Source of the DNA: Coptis chinensis
Taxonomy: Eukaryota; Streptophyta; Magnoliopsida; Ranunculales; Ranunculaceae
NCBI GenBank assembly: GCA_015680905.1
Contig: CM027384.1
Location: 68,517,001-68,581,000 of the forward strand
Direction: 5' to 3'
Length of the DNA: 64,000 nucleotides
Both the position numbers and the translations under genes were made by a program. The notes under the pieces are model-generated. The model was given only the letters and a program-made list of their open reading frames with translations. It did no database searches and was not told where the DNA came from. This document shows positions 25,727 through 36,679 of this stretch, one piece after another (the first letter of the stretch is position 1; every line of letters starts with the position of its first letter).

Positions 25727-27517
25727 TTACTTTTTAGTAGACCCCTTAGGTCTACCTCTTCCCTTGCTTCTGGTGCTAGTGACTTCAGTTCTGCTGCTTT
25801 GTGGAGAGTGTCGCTCTTGAGGGACTGTGGACTTAGAGCTAGTAGAGTTGCTCTTTGATTGCGAGGACCCATTGGAGCGAGCTGATGCTGTTCTTTTGCT
25901 TGGTAGGTGATCTGTAAAGGTTTCTACCACCTGTACTGGTTCATTAATGATCTCGCTTAGCTGCTGCTCAATGTTTGTTGTGCTGAAGAGCTCATGGTCT
26001 GCTGCATATTGATTGATTTCTGCTCCTCCAGAGTTAGGGAGTTCAATCATATGGGGCATTGAGTTTAGTGGGACCTCATCTGATGGCTGGCTTGATATAG
26101 CAAGTTCTAGCGGGGAAGTTGTAGCTTGGACTTGAGGCAGAACAAGTTCATATGGATTGGTGGTTCGGTTGCTTTCTTCCTCGCGATCGGTAGCACTGTT
26201 TGCAACATCAGGTTCTGTAGTTTCCTCAAAATGAATTACAGAGCAAGGGTTGTGGTTCACCAAAGTGTCTTGAGCATCTTCATCAGTGCTTGATACTCTT
26301 ATACCTTCAGGTTCTTCCTCACCAAGGAAACATGCACTTGGCTCTAGAGTATCAGTAGCTAAGTCAGAGAGGGTTTCTCCTGGTGTTACAACAGGAACAC
26401 TTTCAGTCTCTACCTCGATGGTGTTCAGAGGTAAATCATTCCTTACACCGGCAACTTGGATAAGGTCTAAGCTTTGGTTTTCAAGCTCCTCTTCAGCTAG
26501 AATATTAAAAGGATTGTAAGTAGTAATAGCATCAGTAGCATTTACTTCACTAACTCCAATAACTGCAGCACTTGCCCCTATTTCAGCATTGACCCTGTGT
26601 AGGCCAGTTTCACTGATAGGCATACCCGTATTTGAAGTTTGGACAGATGTAACATTTTGCCTTCTAACCCATTGATTGTTTGTTGGCCTTGTGTGTGTAT
26701 TTCTCTGTGTATTTTGGCCTTGAACATTCATTCTCGCATCGGTAGCTGTAGCATCAGTAGATGCACGACAATTTGACTCCTTATGACCACTTTTGTTACA
26801 GATGGAGCAAGTCAAGGGAATCCAAAGGTATTCCACTCCCACTTCAGCAATAATTCCCTTGCCTAAATCAAATCTTAAGCAATCAGGGTATTTTGCATTT
26901 CTCGTAACTTCAATACATACTCGAGCAAAATCAAGTCGTTGTTTCTTTTGGGTAGCCGTGATCCCCCCGCAGATTGGCTTCCCAATACGACTAGCTATAA
27001 AACTGATGCCTTTCTTAGTCCACATTTGCTTCGGCATATTCCATAATTTTACCCAGATGGGTAGGGTGGACATGTTTTTTCTCTGTGTTTCAAGCTCTTC
27101 AGTCCAAGGGCGTACTATGAACACCCTACCAGCGATGAATAGTGGTCCCATATCCAGCACCCTCTGTCTATCTTCTTCGTCACGAAACTTAAAGAAGAAC
27201 ACATCTTTATCTGTGGAAATCTCATAATCCGCTTTTGTTTTCCATGTATTTTCCAAAATTTTCCTTACCACAGGGAAAGGTAATCTTTTCTCAACAAAAA
27301 ACCCCACTAAGTGGTCCTTCCACAAAGATATACCTTCCTCAATGATATCTCTAGGGACTGCAACAACATCAGATTCACAATCTATATCAAACGATTCTAA
27401 AGAGTTATCTGAGTTTTCATTACTTGTAGGAGCGAACAGGGAGCTCCATGTATGAGGAACAGTGGAACAATTCCCCACATGGGATGAGGATATAACCATG
27501 TCGCTAGGATCAATCAT
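25727..27517 (-). CDS. LINE-2 ORF1 protein (DUF4283, CCHC knuckle, AT-hook-like tail)
   Basis: Intact 596-codon ORF. DUF4283 covers roughly residues 65-185 (LVGFFVEKRLPFPVVRKIL, PIWVKLWNMPKQMW). The zinc knuckle CSICNKSGHKESNC (CX2CX4HX4C) is at residues 237-250. A long acidic, Ser/Thr-rich linker follows. The last residues, SKGRGRPKGSTKK, form an AT-hook-like motif (GRP core in basic context). Family knowledge: such ORF1 proteins bind LINE RNA and accompany it to the nucleus; minor-groove binding by the tail is my inference. The start at 27517 is the first Met of the open frame. ORF2 follows after 18 bp. Confidence 0.9.
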   Translation of the reverse strand: MIDPSDMVISSSHVGNCSTVPHTWSSLFAPTSNENSDNSLESFDIDCESDVVAVPRDIIEEGISLWKDHLVGFFVEKRLPFPVVRKILENTWKTKADYEISTDKDVFFFKFRDEEDRQRVLDMGPLFIAGRVFIVRPWTEELETQRKNMSTLPIWVKLWNMPKQMWTKKGISFIASRIGKPICGGITATQKKQRLDFARVCIEVTRNAKYPDCLRFDLGKGIIAEVGVEYLWIPLTCSICNKSGHKESNCRASTDATATDARMNVQGQNTQRNTHTRPTNNQWVRRQNVTSVQTSNTGMPISETGLHRVNAEIGASAAVIGVSEVNATDAITTYNPFNILAEEELENQSLDLIQVAGVRNDLPLNTIEVETESVPVVTPGETLSDLATDTLEPSACFLGEEEPEGIRVSSTDEDAQDTLVNHNPCSVIHFEETTEPDVANSATDREEESNRTTNPYELVLPQVQATTSPLELAISSQPSDEVPLNSMPHMIELPNSGGAEINQYAADHELFSTTNIEQQLSEIINEPVQVVETFTDHLPSKRTASARSNGSSQSKSNSTSSKSTVPQERHSPQSSRTEVTSTRSKGRGRPKGSTKK

Positions 27518-28070
27518 AAGAAGAAGAAAAAGATTTCTTTTGATGTTTCAGGCATAACCCAAATCGAGGAAACGAAAGAAACAGGAGGAGAATGAAACTC
27601 TTATAGGCTCAGATCTTGCTATCCTTGAAAGCTTAACCGTTGTATACGACCTTGGCTTTGTTAAAAACCAAGAGAAGTATACAAAGAGAGAATTTTCGTA
27701 GATAGGGATTTGAGGGATCAATTGACAAGCATTGATCGGAGGCGAGCACCTGAGCGGTACTGGCTCTTCTCTTACTTGTTTCTTGACCGTAAAGTTACTA
27801 TAAGAGGTAAAAGAAAAGGATAAGGTAGAAAAAGGAAAAAATATAGTGGGCGAGAATATTACCTTTTCTGGAAACTATGGCCTACATCACAGCTTCCATA
27901 GAATCAGATTTAGTTAAGCCCTAATTTAGTTAAGCCTTATTTGAATAAAAAAAACAGTACATTTTCTGTTTTGAAACCAAGTGCAAAGTTGAATATATTT
28001 TTTAGAGAGACGAAAAGTAGTTACCAAAAGAAAAAAATTAGCTGCAGAACATAGAGATTTTGATGGTTAT

Positions 28071-31000
28071 TTAATGTAGGCCTTGATGGTTATTTTCATC
28101 TAGGCTTTGATTGTTATTTTGATGACATGGCCGCTTTAATGGTTAATATTGATATGGGCCTTTGGATAATTTTGTATCATGATAGTTGGGCCTATTAATT
28201 TGATCCAATGGGTTATTAAAATATTTAACCAAGAATTGGACTTTTGGAGGACCCATCACTCTGAGTCTCTGACACCTTATGCATGAGCCCATGTGCTTTG
28301 GTTTTTGGTTACTGTTGTTTTTTTGGTTTCTAATTTACGATACTGCCACCTACTATCTTTCATCACTTCCATCATTTTCATTTCCATGAGATTCAAATAT
28401 AGAGGGGGAGGACGACCAGGAGGCAGGAGCTAGGCAATTAATGGTGCACGCCTCTCATTTAATTGATATGCTCTATTAAATTATATGTAACAATCATGCG
28501 CTCGGGTTTCAATTATATTGTCTAATGACCTGATCTATATATATATACCCCGTCTTCTCTTCTTTTCTCTTCTTATGGTGCTTTCTCTCTCTCAAATCTC
28601 TCGTTCGCTTCCTCCTAAAAGATAACAGCCAAACAAAACAAAAAAAAAAAAAAACAATGCGGTCCTAATAATAAAGGTGCGTAGTTCAAATAATGATTAT
28701 GAGTATCTCTATTTCAAAAGGTAAGATATTTCATTTAACCTATTCAAAAATTTCATAGATTGGAAATTACTCATTCGAGGATCTGCAACTATTTCGCTAC
28801 TTTGGCAGGAAGGTTAGTTTCGTTCTACTGGCCTCTAATCATTTATTTGAAGATTTATGATTTTTTTTTAAGAAGCATGAAATATCTTGATGACTTTTTG
28901 TTAGTTTCTAAAATTGGGTTTTGGGATAAAATTTTGCCCTAATATGATGAGTCTTGCCCTTTTAGAAAAAGTTGTATGGAGTTATCAGCTCGGCCTTTTC
29001 TGTGTCAACGGAAGATGAATTGTCCTGTTGACAACAACGTTTTCCACCCTTTGGTATGTCTGGAGAGGGGAAACATTTAGAGTAGATATTGGAGATCAAA
29101 GTAAATTATCTCGAAATGCCTGGTGGAGTATATACACAACTATTCTCACATCCAAACACAGATAGCAAATTCTGGAAATCACTCAACTCGGGCCTTGCGC
29201 TGTGTAGATGGTTGAAATTTAATTGTGAGGGTTGTAGGGAGATGGGAAAGAAGATTCGGATAGTTCTTTTATGATGAATTGTGGTTATCATTACAGCTGC
29301 AGGTTCAATTGGCTAGGACTCTTACAAATGCAAAACAAAGATTCGAGCGGTTAGAGAGGCCATTAGCTAGGAAAAGGATTGAGAGGTACAACTGTACAAC
29401 CTATCGGATTAAATGCAATCTTGACCACATTAATCGACTTTTGAATCTCGGTCAAGTTCATTACACTTCCATGGCCATTGTTAAAGCCGGGTTACGATAG
29501 TTTTAGATAGGTTTATTGGTCTTAGAGTTATCTCTGTTAAAACCCTTAATGACATGCTCACCACGATTGCATATTGTGGTGAATCTGATAAGTCTTTTTG
29601 TTTGGGTTAATAGCTGTTGTTATTCTGCTTTGCTTGGTGAGGTCTTTAGCAGACTCAAGGTTTGTGTTGGCTGTATTTTGAACTATGTAATGATGTTTTC
29701 CTTTTCCTACAACTGAAAAAAGCAGTCTAGATGTATGCTTCACTGCCTTCACGCATTAATTTATTTTGGTTTAATCGGATCATCATTTTGTTTGTCTAGA
29801 TGCTTATCGATTACTAGCGGTTGTCACAACTTATTATAGCCAAACAAGATCACATTATTGATCATGATTGTATGCCATGGTTTCTCAACTCAACCGCCGT
29901 GAAGACATTCAAGTCACATTCTTAAATCATTATTGTATGTCTTTTTGTGTGTGTGTGAGTGTAATACGTCCGTGTGAGAGATAGCAAATGAGGTGAAAGG
30001 AAGATGATGCCTGGTTGGTCCATCTTGGTCATACAGATTGCTATGTATTATCATAAATATGCGATTTTTTCTTTAACCCAAAAAAAAAGTCGGTGTGCAT
30101 AGTTAGATTGGAAGTTATCTCGGCGTGTGTGGTGGCGTGTGGGTTTGCTTTTTCTTGAAATAGACATATTTTAACTAGCTTCATAAATTGTCGAGGAGCT
30201 CTTTATGTCATTGCGCTGCAAAACACTTCGATCTTATTTGTAAAGTAACAAACTCAACTGCATTTACTAATTATGGAAGTACTTCAATGGTTAGCTTTTG
30301 CCCATTTTCGCAGTGGTCTCCTACTCCACATATGTACCAAAGCTGGCCAACCTGTTATGGAGTCGTTGCCACTTTGTAGCACCCCCAGGTTTGGTTCCAT
30401 TATTGTTTTTTCGGACTTTTTGCCTTTGAATTATATAATGAAATATTTTTCAAGTTTTCTATTTGATTTGGCCATTCACTTCTTATTTCTTACTTGAAAA
30501 TTATTTTTTCTGGCCATGGAATATGATTGTTGTTGTCTACGTTCTTGATTTTTGCCCCATACATGCAAAGCCAATTGCTAATCTATAATGATGATGCTCG
30601 CTAAGCAAGAGGTGTTTTGGTCCTAGCCTCTAGAGATTAGGCCAGTTCCAGCACCCGAAGTTCAGTTACCTTCGTAGCATTGCGGGTGCAAGCAAAAAAT
30701 CATGTTGCGCCTATGCCCTATCCAACTCCTCCAGAAACAGTTAGTTAAAGTCTTAAAGTATACTTTTTGAATTCTTATGAAAAAGATAACAAAGGCATCT
30801 AATTGAGTTAATCCCCTTCTTCACTATCCATGCAACATTTAGCTATTGAAGGGGTTTCGGTTAGGTTCAATTGAGTTATTTGGTGTTGATTGGTTTTGAG
30901 TTAAAAATCTGTCGAATCAGTTTGTGTTTAGGTTGGTTTTGAATTAGAAGTGAATCGGTTTGTGTTTTGTATAGTTTTGAGTTTAACAGAACCTTATATG

Positions 31001-31496
31001 GAGAATTTTGAAATATTCAGTTAGTCACATATGGCTTTACATTAGAATGATTAGCTATCATTATTTCACCGTTGTTAACTATTACGGTTTGAGCAACTAT
31101 CTTGGTGTTGCTCCTTTATTATGTTTCTTTTTGCCGTTTGGTAGTTTTAATTGAAAACACCAATTTAGTTGTGTAGTTTGAAGTGATCAATATCTCTTTT
31201 ATTCGGCTTTCATATTATTTATTGTTGCCTTTAAAAGTTCCCTTTAGGCGTGTTATTCTATTGATTAACTTCCGGGCATTACTGCAGGGATATTTCTCGA
31301 GACTATTCCTAAGTTAAGACGGCGAAATTCGAGACCCCTTCGAGCTTAATATATCAATAGCAAAGAACTCTTATCTAACATGATTTTTGTTTTTCATTTT
31401 AAACTAGACTATCTTTCAGTTAACTCTATCTCTTTGTGATTTTTGCTTGTTTGTCGGCGATAAAGACTTATCGTATTTTGTTTTGGTAGCCCGGAG
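28071..31496. other. Intergenic or leader region upstream of the CACTA-2 transposase
   Basis: No recognisable protein. Contains the promoter-like stretch at 28535-28680, many T-rich intron-like segments, an imperfect direct repeat at about 30885-30980 (TTGGTTTTGAGTTA / TTGGTTTTGAATTA units) and a CTGCAG-type acceptor near 31284. It could be the 5' part of the CACTA-2 transcription unit or unrelated host DNA. I could not find a CACTA left terminus in it. Confidence 0.5.
28535..28680 (+). promoter_or_regulatory. Promoter-like stretch: TATA box plus CT-rich leader
   Basis: TCTATATATATATACCCC (about 28534-28551) is followed within 15-30 bp by a CT-rich leader (TCTTCTCTTCTTTTCTC) and then an A-run before AACAATGCGG. 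The layout fits a plant TATA promoter with its start site near 28560-28580. AAAG followed by GTGCGTAG at 28677 could be a splice donor. No coding exon could be tied to it. Confidence 0.4.
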
Positions 31497-34400
31497 ATGG
31501 ACAAATCATGGATGTCGAGATATATTTTCTACTAAATATGTAGAAAGCGTTAAACAATTTCTTACATTTGCTTTTCATAATGCAAAGCGTTAAGAATTGT
31601 ATACCACTGTCATGCATTTAATGTAGAATATGTATGAATTTGATATAGTGGAGGTGGGGCGTCGTCGAGAACGAAAAGATTGAACAAACGTATTGCACAT
31701 GGGTGTGGCATAGGGAAGATTCTCCAAAGCGAGTCAGCATCGTAGGGAGTCAAAGGAAGGTTTTGATGAGGGTGGACTAGATGAGGCCGCGAAATATGCT
31801 AAAAATGTTTAAGGCCACTCGGGAGACTTTCATGGGGGAACCACTGAAAACTTTGTGAAGCCCGATTGAAGAAGCAGATTTACCTTTTCGATGCGGCCGG
31901 GTGTAAAAATACACCGTTATCATCTCTGGTTAAAAGCTTTGCAATGTAAGGCAATGAGTGGGTGGTCTCGATAAAAGCTTCTACATGGTGTTGGCTCTGT
32001 TTAAGGATACCTTTGACCCGGAGAGAGGCGGAAGGAAACTTTGTCTATTAAATTTTTTGAATAAAGCATGAGAAGATTCCGATGTCCCAATGATTGTATT
32101 CTCTATAGAGGTTTAATAAATAATGATAGAACTACTTGTCCTACATGTGGGCGTCAAGGTATAAAGGTGAAAAAAGAATAATCGACCAAAATTATAGTGC
32201 TCAGCAAAAGTACTATGGTATTTCCCAATAATCCTAGACTTAAAAATGTTTCAATTTGTTGAAGCGGGCGAAAATTTGGTATGGCATGCGAATGAAAGAG
32301 AGGTAGTTGATGGTCAAATAAGTCACCCATTGATTCCCAAGCATGGAACACATCGATCAATCTTGGCGAGTTTGCTGGTGATTCGAGAAGTCTTCGGTTT
32401 GCACTTTCAACCGACGCTTCAATCCACCTAATTATCTTAGCAAGAGGCATAGTTGTTAGTCTGTTATATTGGCGACTTACAACTGCCACCATATATCAAT
32501 GTGCATGAAGAAAAGTTCTTAATGTTAACATTGTTGATATCGGTCCTTTTGACACGGTAACAACATTGATGTTTATCTTGCACCTTTGATTGAAGATCTT
32601 AGAGGTTGTTATGGCAGCCCGGTGTTGAGGTATATGATGCCTATAAGCAAGAATCCTTTATACTTAGGGCTGTGCTATTGTGGACAATTAGTGATTTTCC
32701 CTTTGGAAACTTAATGGTTATCTTGTTAAGAGTATCTTGTTCTTTTATCCAAGTATCTGAAAATATAGATTCTATTAGATTGAAAACACGGCAAGAAAAA
32801 TGTATACAAGCAAAGCATTGGAGATGGCTTCAGGAGAAAACCATCGGTCTTGAAAGGAGAAAAAGACCATTTAATGGTAAGCAAGAGCTGCGATCAAGTC
32901 GGGGGAATCATTTAGCGGGGTGCAAATCTTCACAAAAGTTGAGCATTTCAAAAACTAATGGGAAAGCCACCGAAAGTGCTAGAAAGTCAAAAAATCAAAG
33001 AAGGAGAAGGCGCCGAATTAGGTTCAAAGGTTCAAAAGAAAGAAAAATGGGAAGGAGCAAATAAGTTCTAAGGATACAAAAACACCAAAGCGGAGGAAAA
33101 AATGATTATGTACAAAAATCGAGGAAGGTGTTGGGAAAAAATATCTATATTTTTGAGTTGCCTTTCATCGACACATTTGCTTTTAAGGCATAACTTGGAT
33201 GTCATGCATATTGAGAAAAATGTGTGTGATAGCATCATTGGGACTTTGCTTAACATTCCATTGAAAAACAAAGGATTCACTTCAAAGCCGACTTGACCTT
33301 GTAGAGATGCACTTAAGGGAAGAACTAGCACCAGAGAAGAGAGGGACAAGATTCTACCTACCGCCATCATGTTATACATTATCTAGAAGAGAAAGAGGAA
33401 GTTTGCAACACCTTTGTTTGAACCAAGGTCCTAGGATGGATATTGTTCTAATTTCAAATCTTGTGTTTCAATGAAAGATTTGAAATTATATGGTCTTAAA
33501 TCTCATGATTGCCTTACCACAATAATGCAACAACTTCTTAACTTGTGGCTTATTACGATCGGTGTTGCCAAAAGCATGTGAGGTATACCATTATTTGGTT
33601 ATGCTTCTTCTTTAATGGTCTTTGCACAAAAATAGTGGATGTGTCGAAATTGGATAATATTCAGAAAGATTTGGTGGTAACTTTGTGTTTGTTAGAAAAA
33701 GTTTTCCCACCATCATTCTTTGACATCATGGTGCATTTGATAGTTCATCTTGTAAGGGAGGTTGAGCTAGGTGGTCCAGTTTTTTTTTTTTTCCGATGGA
33801 TGTATCCCTTTGAGAGGTAAGTGAATGATTTTTTGAATTTATTTATTAAATGTCTCACAATGCACGTATCAAAGGTTTAAAGCTTTAAAAAACTTTCTAT
33901 GTACATGATGGTGTTAAAGGGATATGTTAGGAATCAAAACCGTCGAGGATGTATGGCAGAGAATTATATTGTAGAAGAAGTCATTGAGTTTTGTGCTGAA
34001 TTTTGAGGAAGTAGATGAAATTGGAGTTCCTTCCACAAGAAACATGACGAGACAAATGATTTGGAAGATGGAGAAACAATTTGCAAAGGAAGAATCCGAT
34101 TGGGGGTTGAAGTTGATGAGAAGTCCTCGGCAACAAGCACATCTTTATGTGTTGGGAAACATGAAAGAAGTTGGGCTTATATCAAGTAAGTAGATAAATG
34201 CACAATAGTTCAATTTAACTAGATGTTTATCTCCAACGTTTCCATAAGGGAGCTGGTAGTTAATACTTGTATTCTTTTAATTCTTAACATAAGAGGGAGC
34301 ATATAGACTACCTAAGGCTTCAAAATCATCGCAAGGGTGCAAAATGGATAAAAGCTGAGCATAATCACACCTTTATTAATTGGCTTCGCCAAAAGGTATG

Positions 34401-35088
34401 TTTTGTTAACATTCCATTGTTACTTAAAAAATTAAAAGCACTATTCTTAACATTGTTTGAGAACCAGTTGAGGAAGAGCAAGACATACCAAATAACAAAA
34501 AGTCTCCTACACGCTGCAGTTTTGGCTATGGGACCTAGTCTAGATGTGCTAAAATATTCCGTGATATGAAGTTAAGGGTTTTCGCTATCACACAAAGGAT
34601 CGAGAAGCTAAACTAGTCAACCAAAATAGTGGAGTTAGTGTAGTGGAGATTTCTAGTGCCAAGGACAAGAATCCCGTAATTTCGATATGTGCTTTTATGG
34701 TGTGCTTACGGAAGTATGGGTGTTGGATTACTTGACCTTCGAGATTCCTATTTTCAAGTGTGATTGGGTTGATGCAAAGAGGTCATTAATAGGTTGATGA
34801 ATCAGTTTCACATCCATTGTAACTTGGTAAATTGGCCACAAGTCCGACCCTTTTATTTTAGCATCCTGCCAAGCAAGTTTTTATGTGGACGACTAACTAA
34901 ATTTGGGATGGTCACTTGTCCTTGCAACTCCGAAAGAGACTATCGCAATAAGAACGATGATGCCGGGTTCGATGATGATTCCATTACGCACAAAGCCGCC
35001 AACTATTGACTCCTTTGATTTAGCTAATGAATTGTCATTGCCTTATGCTCGTGAAAATTGTAGAAGGGATTTGGATCGAGCCCGATGA
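31497..35088 (+). pseudogene. CACTA-2 transposase (TNPD/TNP2-like), decayed
   Basis: En/Spm-type transposase, which would cut at CACTA termini. Landmarks in order: the transposase-associated N-terminus MDKSWMS at 31497; the CPNDCILYRG..CPTCG zinc motif at 32083-32150; Transposase_21 core pieces CMKK (about 32500), LWQPGVEVYDAYKQESF (32609) and LLWTISDFP (32680); NLDVMHIEKNVCDS (about 33190); DUF4218 (33545-34000: PPSFFDIMVHLIVHLVREVE, WMYPFER, LKGYVRN); HRKGAKWIKAEHNHTFINWL (about 34330); and DUF4216 (34570-34990: SICAFMV, YGCW, FKCDWVDAKRG). Pieces lie in different frames with stops and probable introns between them, so no functional protein is expected. Domain order is the usual one for this family. 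Confidence 0.85.
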
Positions 35089-35289
35089 GTTTTTCTTTAA
35101 AGTTAAATAAGACTTCTTACTAGTCATTATGGGACTTTTCTTTTCTTTTTTTTTTTGTTGTTTTTTTATCGGGTTTTAAGAATGCTTCAAGTTTTGTGTT
35201 AAACTTACAGCTAAACTGAGATGACTAGTGTTGTTTACATTTCTAAACAATTACATACCTTCTACTTGGTGGAAGTTTTATATATGGAA

Positions 35290-35323
<34 letters not shown>
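35089..35323. repeat. AT-rich spacer with (TA)n microsatellite
   Basis: Ends in an uninterrupted TA run of about 30 bp (about 35294-35322) that directly borders the foldback element. A shorter TA run at 35723-35738 lies beyond the other end, which suggests insertion into a TA microsatellite. Confidence 0.7.
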
Positions 35324-35324
<1 letters not shown>

Positions 35325-35715
35325 CTCCTAAAAAGGACTTTAAATAAGTTCTAAATCTAAAGCACCCACAACTTCACCTACAAAATGATTTAAAACATAA
35401 TCTTTTATGCATATGATCTACTAGCCATAAAGAACATCTTTACAAAAATTCAACTCGTTTGACAATATTTAACACTAGCAAAAGATGATTGCAAAAACTA
35501 GACATTTCTGGACCTTTATATATATTTTCAAAAGTGGAAAACAATTTTATCTAAGTTAGAGGATATCAAACGAGTTGAATTTTTGTGGATATGTTCTTTA
35601 TGGTTAGTAGATCATATGCACAAAAGATTAGGGTTTAAATCATTTTGTAGGTGAAGTTGGGTGTTTTAGATTTGGTACTTATTTAATGTTCTTATTTAAG
35701 GTCCTTTTTAGGGAG
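35324..35715. mobile_element. Foldback MITE, about 390 bp
   Basis: The two halves are diverged inverted copies of each other over about 140 bp. The left arm begins GCTCCTAAAAAGGACTTTAA, and the right arm ends with the complement, GTCCTTTTTAGGGAGC. Inner arm landmarks such as CAACTCGTTTG / CAAACGAGTTG and GATCATATGCA confirm the pairing. It has no coding capacity. The superfamily cannot be fixed because it sits in TA repeats that hide the target duplication. Confidence 0.78.
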
Positions 35716-36229
35716 CCGGGTTGTATATATATATATATAGGTATACTCATGGATCAAGAAGAGCATTCGAATCACAAGAGTATTCAGATTTCAAGAGAAT
35801 TCAGACTGAAGATGGTTCGAAGAACATTCAACTCCAAAGATGGTTCACAAGAGCATTGGGACTTAGAAGATGGCTTTGAAGGCCATTCAGGACAGAAGTT
35901 TTATGGGGCTCAAAAGATATGGAAGTTGACGAAGCAAAGAGCAAAAGGTTTAAGCAAAAAAGGAAAGTCAGAAAGGCGGCAAAGTGTGTAAAATTAAAAA
36001 TTAAAAAAAAGGTGAATATCAAGGAGTTGTTTATAATGAATCCCGGGCAACCAATTAGTCAAGGTGGAACCGACATCGGTAGTTATGGAGGCTACTTGGT
36101 GAGGGTAAGAGTAAGGATTAGAATAACTAATTGGAAGATGTATCACCAACATTAAAGAAAATTTTGTGGATCTCTTCAAGGTACATTAATCTAATGCTTT
36201 ATAAGCTAATTTCATTTTGTTTACATGAT

Positions 36230-36490
36230 TAACTAATATGCTACTTACAAATAGGAAAAATTTAAGTTGGACACAAACGAAAAGATCTATTACGCACAAA
36301 GTCTGTATGGGCAGGTTGTGGAAAGCACTCAAGTCTCGCCTTACTAGATGGTACATCTTACCATTTAAGAATAAACCAAAGCGACTCAAGAAAATACCAA
36401 AGTTGTATAGAAAAGTAATCAGTCAAGAAGATTGGGATACTTTTGTAAAAAGTAGACTTACACCTGAATTTCTGGTATGTATTTCTTTGT
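36230..36490 (+). pseudogene. Fragment resembling plant transposase-24 (Ptta/En-Spm) domain
   Basis: The frame at 36238-36492 contains KLYRKVISQEDWDTFVKSRL followed by TPEFL, which resembles the conserved WxxFVxxRLxxEF segment of Ptta/En-Spm accessory proteins. It lies downstream of the CACTA-2 transposase on the same strand, where such a second gene is often found. Only about 80 codons survive. Moderately uncertain. Confidence 0.45.
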
Positions 36491-36679
36491 AATTTTATTT
36501 TGCTTTTGTTTGTACATGCATGCAAGCTATTGTTTTCCTGTCTTAGTTTCTTGAAAGTCCTAAAGAGGCTAGTATCCATGTACTGGTGGATTCCAAGCAA
36601 AGAGGTTGTGCCTGGGGAGGTTGGACTTGTGGCAGAAGGCCAAGTTTAGTTTGTGTGGATTTTGTTGATTTGTGGTTTC

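Larger units (their letters stand above)
21524..28057 (-). mobile_element. LINE-2 (minus strand), full length, nearly intact
   Basis: About 6.5-kb plant L1-type LINE. The tail is the T-run at 21524-21534 (A-tail on the sense strand), and the 5' end is near 28057. A 12-bp target duplication TTTGATGGTTAT is seen at 21512-21523 and 28059-28070. The host sequence is itself a TTGATGGTTATT-type minisatellite, so the exact duplication length is uncertain. ORF1 (25727-27517) is intact. ORF2 (21574-25708) has one frameshift. The sense-strand 5' UTR is about 540 bp. It is clearly the youngest of the three LINEs here. Confidence 0.9.

Noticed and set aside
32606-33064. 152-codon frame as a stand-alone gene
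   Set aside because: Its start (LWQPGVEVYDAYKQ) is Transposase_21 sequence and the remainder is likely intron or decayed exon of CACTA-2.
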